Positions 1-5,833 of a stretch of 12,450 nt of DNA are shown here, piece after piece. Each line of letters opens with the position of its first letter. Within the stretch, counting starts at the first letter, position 1. The DNA is taken from the NCBI GenBank assembly GCA_002308515.1, contig DBVN01000036.1:1-12450 (forward strand). The letters run 5' to 3'. The notes under the pieces were generated by a model that searched no databases, had not been told where the DNA came from, and saw nothing but the letters and a program-made list of their open reading frames with translations. The position numbers and the translations under genes are program-made. This stretch comes from Verrucomicrobia bacterium UBA1263. GTDB taxonomy: Bacteria; Verrucomicrobiota; Verrucomicrobiia; Limisphaerales; UBA1412.

Positions 1-8
1 TAACTTGA

Positions 9-100
9 AAGCCCGAAGGGCTTGCCAGAGAATAGCCGGGGGTGAGCGTAGCGTAACCCCCGGTACGAATTACCCCCAACTTCTTCACCCTGAAGGGGTG
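9..100. repeat. Tandem short-hairpin intergenic repeat
   Basis: Three inverted repeats follow one another. AAGCCC/GGGCTT lies at 9-14 and 18-23 with a GAA loop. CCGGGGGT/ACCCCCGG lies at 36-43 and 56-63. CACCC/GGGTG lies at 86-90 and 96-100. GC-rich stems of this type, with the central CCGGGGGT arm, recur between genes in many PVC and some other environmental genomes as I remember them, so I read this as one copy of a dispersed palindromic repeat. The window starts inside or just before it, so the left boundary is unknown. A 60-codon open frame runs through it, but the hairpin symmetry explains that better than coding does. Confidence 0.55.
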
Positions 101-218
101 ACAGAGTTTGTCAATAAAAGATCCAGATGCGTGATTTCAGAATTTTTTATTGATGATAGCGTTTTTGGGATAAAGATGCTTTCGTAAGTTTTACATTACC
201 ATTACTCACATGGAAATT

Positions 219-236
219 TCGCAAACGTGTTTGCGA
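219..236. promoter_or_regulatory. 18-bp inverted repeat, possible operator
   Basis: TCGCAAAC and GTTTGCGA are perfect 8-bp inverted arms around a 2-bp centre (GT). The arms resemble half-sites of LacI-family regulators such as PurR, but the spacing is 2 bp longer than the PurR palindrome. The site lies about 180 bp upstream of the ATPase start. It also lies inside a possible relic reading frame, so the symmetry could be accidental. Confidence 0.3.
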
Positions 237-300
237 TATCTTATGCTGTCACATATTTTGACGATATTACAGATGATGAATTGGGACAAAAGTATAAAAA

Positions 301-316
301 TGTGATAAAAATCACA
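301..316. promoter_or_regulatory. CRP/FNR-superfamily-like site 1 (TGTGA-N6-TCACA)
   Basis: TGTGA at 301-305 and TCACA at 312-316 are separated by exactly six bases, which matches the full symmetric core of the enterobacterial CRP consensus. The centre (308.5) is about 42 bp before a start predicted from the TATAAT at 339-344, or about 61 bp before one predicted from the TATAAT at 357-362. Those are the classic class II and class I activator positions. The regulator itself is not in the window, and binding is inferred from the motif alone. Confidence 0.4.
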
Positions 317-332
317 TAATTATACATAAAAG

Positions 333-348
333 TGTGACTATAATCACA
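333..348. promoter_or_regulatory. CRP/FNR-superfamily-like site 2 overlapping a -10 box
   Basis: TGTGA at 333-337 and TCACA at 344-348 again have a six-base spacer, here CTATAA, so a TATAAT box (339-344) sits inside the site. A 13-bp sequence starting with the TCACA arm (ATCACATAATTAT) is a direct repeat of 311-323. A second TATAAT lies at 357-362, and 345-368 forms an imperfect 11-bp inverted repeat with one mismatch. No good -35 box precedes either -10 box, as expected for an activator-dependent promoter. The likely target is the ATPase gene starting at 413. Confidence 0.4.
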
Positions 349-412
349 TAATTATGTATAATTGTGTGAGAGAGGGAAGAGTGCCTTCTCCTGAGAATGG
401 GGTCAAAATAGA

Positions 413-1741
413 ATGAAGCGTTTGATAATCAATAAATTATTGAATTGGAAGAATACCTCCGGCCGCAAACCGCTCCTTTTATCGGGCGCGCGTCAGGTGG
501 GCAAGACTTGGGCACTGAAAGAATTAGGCCGCCAATATTATAAGAATACGGCTTATTTCAATTTTGATGAAAACCCGGAATATCGTCAGTTCTTTGAGAC
601 GACCAAAGACGTTCACCGCATCCTTCAGAACTTGTCGCTGGCCAAAGGCGCTCCCATCGAACCGGGCGCGACGCTGATCATTTTTGATGAGATCCAGGAA
701 TGCGGACAGGCTCTGAACACGCTGAAGTATTTCTGCGAGAATGCCCCTGAATATCACATTGCCTGCGCGGGATCGCTTTTGGGGGTGGCATTGTCCCGTC
801 CTCATTCATTTCCGGTGGGCAAGGTGGATTTCCTGGATATTTACCCCATGAATTTCACGGAGTTCCTCTGGGCCAACGGGGATGAGGATCTGGCCGCGTA
901 TCTGGATCAGATCTCCACATTGGAACCGATCCCGGACGCGTTCTTTAATCCTCTGCTGGAGAAGCTGAAAATGTATTTTGTAACGGGCGGGATGCCGGAA
1001 TCGGTCAAAGCCTGGACAGAAGGTCGTGATGTGGAGCGGATGCAGCAGGTGCTGGAGGGGATCCTCCGGGCGTATGAGAGCGACTTTGCCAAACACACGG
1101 AGCCGAGTGACTTTCCCAAGATTTCCATGATCTGGCGTTCTATCCCGTCCCAGCTGAGCAAGGAAAACAAAAAGTTCCTCTACAAAGCCGTCAAGAACGG
1201 TGCCCGCGCCCGTGAATATGAGGATGCTCTGCAATGGCTGTGCGACGCGCGGCTGGCTTACAAAGTCTATCGAAGCACCGCGCCGGGACTGCCTCTGGCG
1301 GCTTATGATGACCTGAGCGCGTTCAAACTTTACATGATGGACGTGGGACTGCTGCGGAGGATGGCGTTGCTTTCACCTTCCGTTTTTGCTGAGCAGAACC
1401 GCTTGTTTACAGAGTTTAAAGGTGCTCTGACAGAGAACTATATCCTGCAAACTTTTCGGACTTCCTTTGAAGTGATGCCCCGCTACTGGTCAGTCCTGAA
1501 TCCTTCGTATGAAGTCGAATTCCTTCTGCAAAGAGAGAACGACATCTTTCCGGTAGAGGTCAAGTCCGGCAGTTCCGTGGAAAGTCCCAGCCTGAAAAAC
1601 TTTGTTCGCCGGTTTGAAGATAAGATCAAGCTGGAGCTGCGCTTTTCTCTCCAGAATCTGAAAAAGGACGGCAGCCTTCTGAACATCCCGCTGTTCCTGG
1701 CAGACCACACCGACCGCCTGATCGGGCTGGCTCTGAAATGA
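413..1741 (+). CDS. AAA ATPase with C-terminal DUF4143 domain
   Basis: This 442-residue cytoplasmic protein matches the common AAA_14 plus DUF4143 two-domain architecture and its usual length. The Walker A motif GARQVGKT is at residues 25-32, Walker B LIIFDEIQE at 88-96, and a sensor-like AGSLLG at 119-124. The DUF4143 half includes KGALTENYI at about 336-344 and ends with YEVEF (366-370) and PVEVKSG (380-386), an arrangement like PD-(D/E)xK nuclease folds. The usual EVDF aspartate is Glu369 here, a conservative change. There is no signal peptide or membrane segment. The family hydrolyses ATP, but its physiological role is largely unknown; links to nucleic acids or defence are suspected rather than shown. 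The ATG start has only a weak GGGG (399-402) as ribosome binding site. Two CRP-like sites lie upstream. The gene stands alone, with its own promoter region and a separate promoter before the next gene. Confidence 0.9.
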   Translation: MKRLIINKLLNWKNTSGRKPLLLSGARQVGKTWALKELGRQYYKNTAYFNFDENPEYRQFFETTKDVHRILQNLSLAKGAPIEPGATLIIFDEIQECGQALNTLKYFCENAPEYHIACAGSLLGVALSRPHSFPVGKVDFLDIYPMNFTEFLWANGDEDLAAYLDQISTLEPIPDAFFNPLLEKLKMYFVTGGMPESVKAWTEGRDVERMQQVLEGILRAYESDFAKHTEPSDFPKISMIWRSIPSQLSKENKKFLYKAVKNGARAREYEDALQWLCDARLAYKVYRSTAPGLPLAAYDDLSAFKLYMMDVGLLRRMALLSPSVFAEQNRLFTEFKGALTENYILQTFRTSFEVMPRYWSVLNPSYEVEFLLQRENDIFPVEVKSGSSVESPSLKNFVRRFEDKIKLELRFSLQNLKKDGSLLNIPLFLADHTDRLIGLALK

Positions 1742-1792
1742 TTTCTTGAACTCTCTTCTCATCCTGCGTATTGGTATCTACAAGTTTTCCCC

Positions 1793-1821
1793 TTTACATC
1801 TTAAAGAATATCAGATATAAG
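1793..1821 (+). promoter_or_regulatory. Sigma-70-type promoter for the LRR/SUMF1 gene
   Basis: TTTACA (1793-1798) and TATAAG (1816-1821) are separated by 17 bp, and each matches the consensus at five of six positions. Transcription would begin near 1828. That rules out the in-frame TTG at 1826 as the start codon and supports the ATG at 1868. The leader contains a GCGGA/TCCGC inverted repeat (1835-1839 and 1851-1855) with an AAGGA in its loop, but the loop lies about 20 bases before the start codon, too far for a standard ribosome binding site. Confidence 0.6.
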
Positions 1822-1867
1822 TTCCTTGTTTTGTGCGGAAATCAAGGATGTCCGCGATATAAAAATT

Positions 1868-3778
1868 ATGAAAACCAGAAATCTTTCTAAAACAGCGGTC
1901 GTACTCATGGGCGCAGGGCTCATGACTTTTGCTGCGGCTTCGGTACAAGCGGATATAGGCGATTTGGTTTCGGACGATGACTTTACTTATGAAGTCCTCA
2001 CCGAAAACAAATCCTCTAGAACGGGAACCGTCTCTGTAATCTGTTTCAATCAGGAATCCCGGCCGGAAATCATCATTCCCGAAGTGGCCCACTGCTTAAA
2101 CTTCCTTGATGGCGAGACAGTACAATATACTTATGATGTTGTCGGAATCGGTCGGGGCATCGTTGCCTGGTATGATGTGCCTGTCACACGTTTCTTCATT
2201 CCCAAGACCATTCAGTTCATTCCTGAACCGCCTATTGGCAACATGGTTGAGATCAAAGGAGTGGAAGTCTCGGAAGACAATCCCTGGTTTTGCAGTCCCG
2301 GCGGCCTCCTGATGGATAAGGAACAGACCAGACTCATCTACTATCCCCAGGGCAAAGAAGGCAGTTTTTACGAGATTCCTTCCACGGTCAAGACCATCGG
2401 GATCAATGCCTTCACATGGAATGAGACTCTTACCGAGATCAATGTCCCGGACACTGTCACCGAAATCGAATTCAGCGCGTTTGGCTCCTGCCTGAATCTG
2501 GAAAAAATCAAACTCCCCGCCAGTATCAAAAGTCTTGCTGGACAAATGTTCTGGCACTGCGATTTTTTGAAAGAAGTCATCATCCCGGAAGGCGTTGAGG
2601 AAATCGGACAAGGATTCTTCGGTCTGTGTATGTCTCTGAACAAAGTAGAATTCCCGGCCAGTGTTAAATCTTTGGGCGAAGAGATGTTCCTTGGATGTAC
2701 TAATCTGGAAGGAGTTTATTTCAATGGCAACGCTCCCGAAGCGGAGAATATATTCACGTTCTGGGATGAAGAGGAGACTTCCAACGCAATCGTCTATTAC
2801 CGCAAAGGAACGACCGGATGGGGTCCGACTTTCTGTGGTCGTCCGACCGCGGTCTGGGGTGATGAAGAACCTGCGACTATCAGCTGCAAGGCCGAAGGCA
2901 ATGTGCTGGTCATCAATTACACGGGAACACTTTATCAAAGCACTGACACGGTGAACTGGACGGAGGTCGCGAACGCGTCCAGTCCGTACAGAGTGGTGAT
3001 GAGCGAGAAAATGCTTTTCTTCCGCACTCAGGGCGGGGTGCCCATTTATCAGAATATGACCATTCCCCTGGCGGATGATGTGGATATGGATTTGATCTGG
3101 ATCGATCCGGGTACTTTTATGATGGGTTCTCCTGAAAATGAAATAGGTCGAGATGGTGCAGAATACCTGCACAGCGAGACGATCCGGTACGGATTCTGGC
3201 TGGGGAAATATGAAGTGACCCATGAACAGTATAAGGCGATCATGGGAGAAAATCCCTCGCAGTTCAGCGGCAGCGGTAAACCTGTTGAGACCGTGAGCTG
3301 GTATGACGCGATGAGCTTTTGCGAGAAACTGACCGCGCGAGAGAAAGAGGCCGGGCGGCTGCCGGCGGGGTATAAATATACACTGCCTACCAGCGCGGAG
3401 TGGGAATACGCCTGCCGCGCGGGAACGACCACCGCTTTCAATAACGGAACAAACATCCCGACAGAAGAACAAGCCTATACTGAACCTTGTCCGAACTTAG
3501 ATCAAGTGGGTTGGTACGACTACAATTCCAATAGTGCCGTCCATACTGTGGGACAGAAAAAGCCGAACGCCTGGGGCTTGTATGATATGCACGGAAACGT
3601 GAATGAATGGACTTCAAGCAAGCCAGAGGGAAGAGAAGATGAGGATCTTTATATTATACGCGGAGGCGATTGGGAGAGTTGGCCATACTCCTGCCGTTCA
3701 GCGTACTGGCATATGCAAGGTCCGGATGTCAGGGAATATTGGTATGGATTCCGTGTAGCCCTGACGGCTATTCCGTAA
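1868..3778 (+). CDS. Secreted BspA-type LRR protein with SUMF1/FGE-like domain
   Basis: This 636-residue protein has three parts. A Sec signal peptide covers residues 1-28, with KTR, a hydrophobic core and VQA before the likely cut. BspA-type (LRR_5) leucine-rich repeats run from roughly 110 to 300, with repeated units of the form IPxxVKxIGxxAFxxCxxLxxIxxP. A SUMF1/formylglycine-generating-enzyme-like domain spans about 407-636, with landmarks PGTFMMGS, KYEVTHEQY, VSWYDAMSFC, LPTSAEWEYACRAG, GLYDMHGNVNEW and IRGGDW. True FGE enzymes use a Cys pair just after the RGG motif. Here the second cysteine is present (Cys609), but the first position appears to be Ser, so formylglycine synthesis is unlikely and a structural or ligand-binding role fits better. 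BspA repeats usually mediate surface binding. I chose the ATG at 1868 because it precedes a clean signal peptide and lies after the predicted transcription start; an upstream in-frame TTG (1826) lies before it. Confidence 0.85.
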   Translation: MKTRNLSKTAVVLMGAGLMTFAAASVQADIGDLVSDDDFTYEVLTENKSSRTGTVSVICFNQESRPEIIIPEVAHCLNFLDGETVQYTYDVVGIGRGIVAWYDVPVTRFFIPKTIQFIPEPPIGNMVEIKGVEVSEDNPWFCSPGGLLMDKEQTRLIYYPQGKEGSFYEIPSTVKTIGINAFTWNETLTEINVPDTVTEIEFSAFGSCLNLEKIKLPASIKSLAGQMFWHCDFLKEVIIPEGVEEIGQGFFGLCMSLNKVEFPASVKSLGEEMFLGCTNLEGVYFNGNAPEAENIFTFWDEEETSNAIVYYRKGTTGWGPTFCGRPTAVWGDEEPATISCKAEGNVLVINYTGTLYQSTDTVNWTEVANASSPYRVVMSEKMLFFRTQGGVPIYQNMTIPLADDVDMDLIWIDPGTFMMGSPENEIGRDGAEYLHSETIRYGFWLGKYEVTHEQYKAIMGENPSQFSGSGKPVETVSWYDAMSFCEKLTAREKEAGRLPAGYKYTLPTSAEWEYACRAGTTTAFNNGTNIPTEEQAYTEPCPNLDQVGWYDYNSNSAVHTVGQKKPNAWGLYDMHGNVNEWTSSKPEGREDEDLYIIRGGDWESWPYSCRSAYWHMQGPDVREYWYGFRVALTAIP

Positions 3779-3799
3779 AGACAAAACATTGAAACAAAG

Positions 3800-3832
3800 A
3801 TCCCCGACGATATTTCCCGCCGGGGATTTTTT
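3800..3832 (+). terminator. Rho-independent terminator after the LRR/SUMF1 gene
   Basis: ATCCCCG (3800-3806) pairs with CGGGGAT (3821-3827) across a 14-base loop and runs into six consecutive T residues (3827-3832). It lies about 20 bases after the stop codon and separates this gene from the RelB-type gene. Confidence 0.85.
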
Positions 3833-3887
3833 GTGTAAAAGAACTATAGATGGAGATAATATATGTGTGTATTTTGCATATAATATA

Positions 3888-3915
3888 TTGACAACACGTA
3901 CAAAATATGTATAAT
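3888..3915 (+). promoter_or_regulatory. Consensus sigma-70 promoter for the RelB-type gene
   Basis: TTGACA (3888-3893) and TATAAT (3910-3915) are both perfect matches with a 16-bp spacer. Transcription should begin near 3922, so the TTG at 3918 cannot be the start codon. GAGG (3927-3930) is well placed before the ATG at 3936. TATTTTG (3870-3876) and CAAAATA (3901-3907) form an inverted pair around the -35 box, a possible operator for antitoxin autoregulation, but the sequence is AT-rich and this part is uncertain. Confidence 0.8.
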
Positions 3916-3935
3916 ATTTGCACATTGAGGTTATC

Positions 3936-4217
3936 ATGCCTAAAGTAAGTACCAATATCAGTCTGGATGCCGATTTGAAAAAGAAAGCGCAGGAATTGTT
4001 CGCGGATCTGGGAATGGATCTGACAACGGCCGTGACGCTTTTCATCAAGCAGTCCCTTCGAGAGCAGTCTATTCCTTTCAGGATTGCGAGGGAGAAATAC
4101 AACAGCGAAACAGAAGCCGCTCTGAAGGAATTTGAGCTGATGCGAACCCATCCGGAAAAATACAAACGCTATCCGTCTTTCAAAGACGCGATGAACGATG
4201 TTTCAAAAGATACTTGA
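3936..4217 (+). CDS. RelB/DinJ-family antitoxin, apparently without its toxin
   Basis: This 93-residue protein begins with a ribbon-helix-helix pattern: strand KVSTNISLD (3-11), helix ADLKKKAQELFADLGM and helix LTTAVTLFIKQSLREQ, followed by the IPF (46-48) typical of RelB/DinJ antitoxins. The charged C-terminal tail would be the toxin-binding part. Such antitoxins bind DNA as dimers, repress their own promoter and neutralise RelE/YafQ-type mRNA interferases. Normally the toxin gene overlaps or follows immediately. Here no toxin-like frame is visible in the 149 bases to the next gene, which is on the opposite strand. It could be an orphan, act on a toxin elsewhere, or serve as a plain regulator. 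The ATG at 3936 is chosen because GAGG sits five bases before it and a consensus promoter lies upstream; an extended TTG start at 3918 would precede the transcription start. Confidence 0.82.
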   Translation: MPKVSTNISLDADLKKKAQELFADLGMDLTTAVTLFIKQSLREQSIPFRIAREKYNSETEAALKEFELMRTHPEKYKRYPSFKDAMNDVSKDT

Positions 4218-4246
4218 GACGCTCTTTCAGGGGTTCTGTCCGGTTC

Positions 4247-4261
4247 TTACAAATTTTGTAA
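4247..4261. repeat. AT-rich 15-bp palindrome
   Basis: TTACAAA and TTTGTAA are perfect inverted arms around a single T. It lies between the RelB-type gene and the minus-strand terminator hairpin. It is too AT-rich and short-looped to be a convincing terminator by itself, and its role is unknown. Confidence 0.3.
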
Positions 4262-4290
4262 CAAAAGAGACGACCGAATCAGTCGTCTCT
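4260..4290 (-). terminator. Rho-independent terminator of the minus-strand hydrolase gene
   Basis: AGAGACGAC (4266-4274) pairs perfectly with GTCGTCTCT (4282-4290) around a seven-base loop. Read on the minus strand, the stem is followed by a T-rich tract (complement of 4260-4266, CTTTTGTT), about 75 bases beyond the stop codon of the minus-strand gene. On the plus strand the stem is followed by A residues, so it should not end plus-strand transcription efficiently. Confidence 0.65.
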
Positions 4291-4320
4291 AAAACATATC
4301 TTATTATAAATCAATAAGTT

Positions 4321-4368
4321 ATCTGTGTGTATCTGTGGTTCTTTTTCTTGTCCATCCGTGGTTCTTTT
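4321..4368. repeat. Short degenerate repeat of the CCACGGAT type
   Basis: ATCTGTGGTTCTTTT (4331-4345) recurs as ATCCGTGGTTCTTTT (4354-4368) with one mismatch and a 23-bp period, preceded by a partial unit ATCTGTGTGT (4321-4330). On the minus strand the units read as CCACGGAT/CCACAGAT, a degenerate intergenic repeat I recall from many PVC and other bacterial genomes. The last unit runs into the stop codon of the minus-strand gene. Confidence 0.5.
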
Positions 4369-5674
4369 ATTTCAGCAGGATGCCCTGGCCGGGGCCGAGT
4401 GTGATCGTCTCGCCGTTCAGACGTTTGAACTTGCCGTTGGTGTATTGTTTTAAGGGTTTCCGACTTTTGACCGTGAAGGTGCCTTCTTTCTTGAAATCCT
4501 TGTTCACCAGATAGATAGAACCGTCATCAAAGAAGGAGATCACCCCGTCCTTGCCTTCCACGGCGCTGATGCCGGCGTAGGGGGCAAATTCCGCGGCACC
4601 CTTTTCCACATTGCCGATATGCGCCACATACTGGCATTTCCTCTTGAAGAGATACTTGCCGACCTCGGCGACCTCGGCATTGACGGCCTGCACATCGTAC
4701 CAATGCGGCATTTTGTTGCCTTGCGTGTCGCACATCGCGTTGTCCCACTTCCAGTGTTTATCCGGTCCGGGGCACCAGTACGTGAAATAGGATAGCCGCT
4801 TCATGCCGTAAACCAGACACATATTCACCTCCCACAGGATCTCCGCCCGTGTCAGGTTCCGGTAATCCCCGTGCTCCACCAGCAGCACGATCAGCATGGG
4901 ATCCATGTCGTATTCCAGCGCAACCTTGCGGATGTCCTCGATATTCTCAAAAAATCCGCCCCGGTCCACCGTGTTTTCCGCGGCCAGCCGGATCAGTTTT
5001 TCCCGCTCATCCACATTCAGATCCAGCACCCGGTTCCTGTCGCCTCTGCCCAGGAAATGATAATGGTCATAACTCAGCACGCCAGTGGGGACCGTGGAGG
5101 CGAACTTCTCCAGATAGGTCATATAATCCTCTGTGCCCAGCTGGGCCGGTACCGCGTAATTCGGGAAAAGATTGATGATGACATCCTTGCCGGGGGCGTA
5201 TTTATTGAACGCCTTCGTGATCTCCGCCAGGATGGGGAAGCGGTCGGCGTTCGGTTCATCGGTCACCTCCCAGCCGATGACGTTCTCAAAATCCTTATAC
5301 TCCTCCACGACCTGTTTCACGACCGCGTCCACCGCGGCGGGGTCATTCTTGCTGACCAGATTCATGATCCTGTCGTCAAAGACATTGCCGCTCAGACCAT
5401 ACTCGGCCATGATCGGCAGAGCCTGTTTCACGCTTTCCGGCGAACCGCACAACTGCATCAGGGTGATGCCGCTGGCGGCGATATTGGCGATCGTCTCCCG
5501 CTTTGTCAGATCCGCGTCTCTGGGACCGTAAAAATAGGTGATGTCGAACTGCTTCATCTTACAGCGGTCCGCGGCATCGGCCTTTGATTTACAAGGCGTA
5601 TGACAGCAGGAAACCGCGCACGAAAGCGCAACAGCTGCAACCAGCAGGGAATAAAAGATTTTCTTAAAGTTCAT
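4367..5674 (-). CDS. Secreted TIM-barrel glycoside-hydrolase-like protein
   Basis: This 435-residue protein starts with a signal sequence, MNFKKIFYSLLVAAVALSC. Cysteines at 19, 23, 24 and 28 follow the hydrophobic core. ALSC or AVSC could be a lipobox, though the -3 residue is Ala, so a lipoprotein is plausible but not certain. The body looks like a (beta/alpha)8 hydrolase of the broad GH5/GH42 (clan A) type. GWEVTDEPN at 134-142 supplies a likely acid/base Glu140. The strand MLIVLLVEHG gives Glu267 as candidate nucleophile, followed by RLSYFTYW as the last barrel strand. A small beta-rich C-terminal domain starts at about residue 345. The substrate cannot be told from sequence. The ATG at 5674 is preferred over an in-frame GTG at 5689 because the predicted transcription start is near 5689. 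The gene stands alone, diverging from the RHS gene. The exact GH family is unassigned. Confidence 0.72.
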   Translation of the reverse strand: MNFKKIFYSLLVAAVALSCAVSCCHTPCKSKADAADRCKMKQFDITYFYGPRDADLTKRETIANIAASGITLMQLCGSPESVKQALPIMAEYGLSGNVFDDRIMNLVSKNDPAAVDAVVKQVVEEYKDFENVIGWEVTDEPNADRFPILAEITKAFNKYAPGKDVIINLFPNYAVPAQLGTEDYMTYLEKFASTVPTGVLSYDHYHFLGRGDRNRVLDLNVDEREKLIRLAAENTVDRGGFFENIEDIRKVALEYDMDPMLIVLLVEHGDYRNLTRAEILWEVNMCLVYGMKRLSYFTYWCPGPDKHWKWDNAMCDTQGNKMPHWYDVQAVNAEVAEVGKYLFKRKCQYVAHIGNVEKGAAEFAPYAGISAVEGKDGVISFFDDGSIYLVNKDFKKEGTFTVKSRKPLKQYTNGKFKRLNGETITLGPGQGILLK

Positions 5675-5695
5675 ATCCGCAACAAACACACTTGT

Positions 5696-5724
5696 CTTAT
5701 AACATGATTTGTCCCCGTTTTCAA
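5696..5724 (-). promoter_or_regulatory. Sigma-70-type promoter for the hydrolase gene
   Basis: Read on the minus strand, TTGAAA (5724-5719) and TATAAG (5701-5696) are 17 bp apart, each matching the consensus at five of six positions. The predicted start near 5689 leaves a leader of about 15 bases before the ATG at 5674. Confidence 0.6.
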
Positions 5725-5763
5725 ATTGTATTGAAAATATTTAAAAAAATTTCAAAAAATCAC

Positions 5764-5797
5764 TTGACGTTTGCATTTTTTAATGGTCAAATATATT
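5764..5797 (+). promoter_or_regulatory. Probable promoter of the RHS toxin gene
   Basis: A TTGACG -35 box (5764-5769) is followed after 17 bp by a weak TCAAAT (5787-5792). An alternative is TTTGCA (5770-5775) with TATATT (5792-5797) after 16 bp. Either places transcription start around 5799-5804, leaving a 30- to 35-base leader before the ATG at 5834. The region is extremely A/T-rich (5735-5765). The exact pairing is uncertain. Confidence 0.4.
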
Positions 5798-5833
5798 TGT
5801 TGTTTGAGCAACACTGAATTTAAGAAGATTGAT

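Larger units (their letters stand above)
188..319 (+). pseudogene. Possible relic coding frame before the ATPase gene
   Basis: One frame reads without a stop from just after a TAA at 185-187 to a TAA at 317-319 and has protein-like content, including the stretches NFANVFAISYAVTYFDD and ELGQKYKNV. The same frame upstream of the internal TAA (about 107-184) also looks protein-like and ends in FFIDDSVFGIKMLS. There is no good start codon or ribosome binding site, and the frame begins inside the hairpin repeat. I do not recognise the family with confidence; the YFDD stretch only loosely recalls the tails of some AbiEii-type nucleotidyltransferases. It may be a decayed gene end or chance. Low confidence. 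Confidence 0.22.

Noticed and set aside
5..187. A 60-codon open frame at the left edge
   Set aside because: Its first half is the hairpin repeat, it has no ribosome binding site, and the start is arbitrary. At most its end belongs to a relic frame.
210..305. A 31-codon ATG frame upstream of the ATPase gene
   Set aside because: No ribosome binding site and no protein-like pattern; the overlapping relic frame reads better, and both are uncertain.
1826..1867. Upstream TTG start for the LRR/SUMF1 protein
   Set aside because: It would put a charged extension before a clean signal peptide and lies before the predicted transcription start.
2096..3472. A 458-codon open frame on the minus strand
   Set aside because: It lies opposite the LRR/SUMF1 gene, whose signal peptide and domain motifs are convincing. 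The antisense product has no recognisable domain and no promoter.
4218..4366. Looked for a RelE/YafQ toxin remnant after the antitoxin
   Set aside because: No frame with RelE-like residues is visible; the stretch holds a palindrome, a minus-strand terminator and a short degenerate repeat.
4871..5587. A 238-codon open frame on the plus strand opposite the hydrolase gene
   Set aside because: The minus-strand gene has signal peptide, catalytic motifs, promoter and terminator. The antisense frame is a His/Gln-rich composition shadow.
5771..5833. Upstream TTG (5771) or ATG (5783) start for the RHS protein
   Set aside because: Both overlap the likely promoter elements and would bury the signal peptide behind about 20 extra residues.
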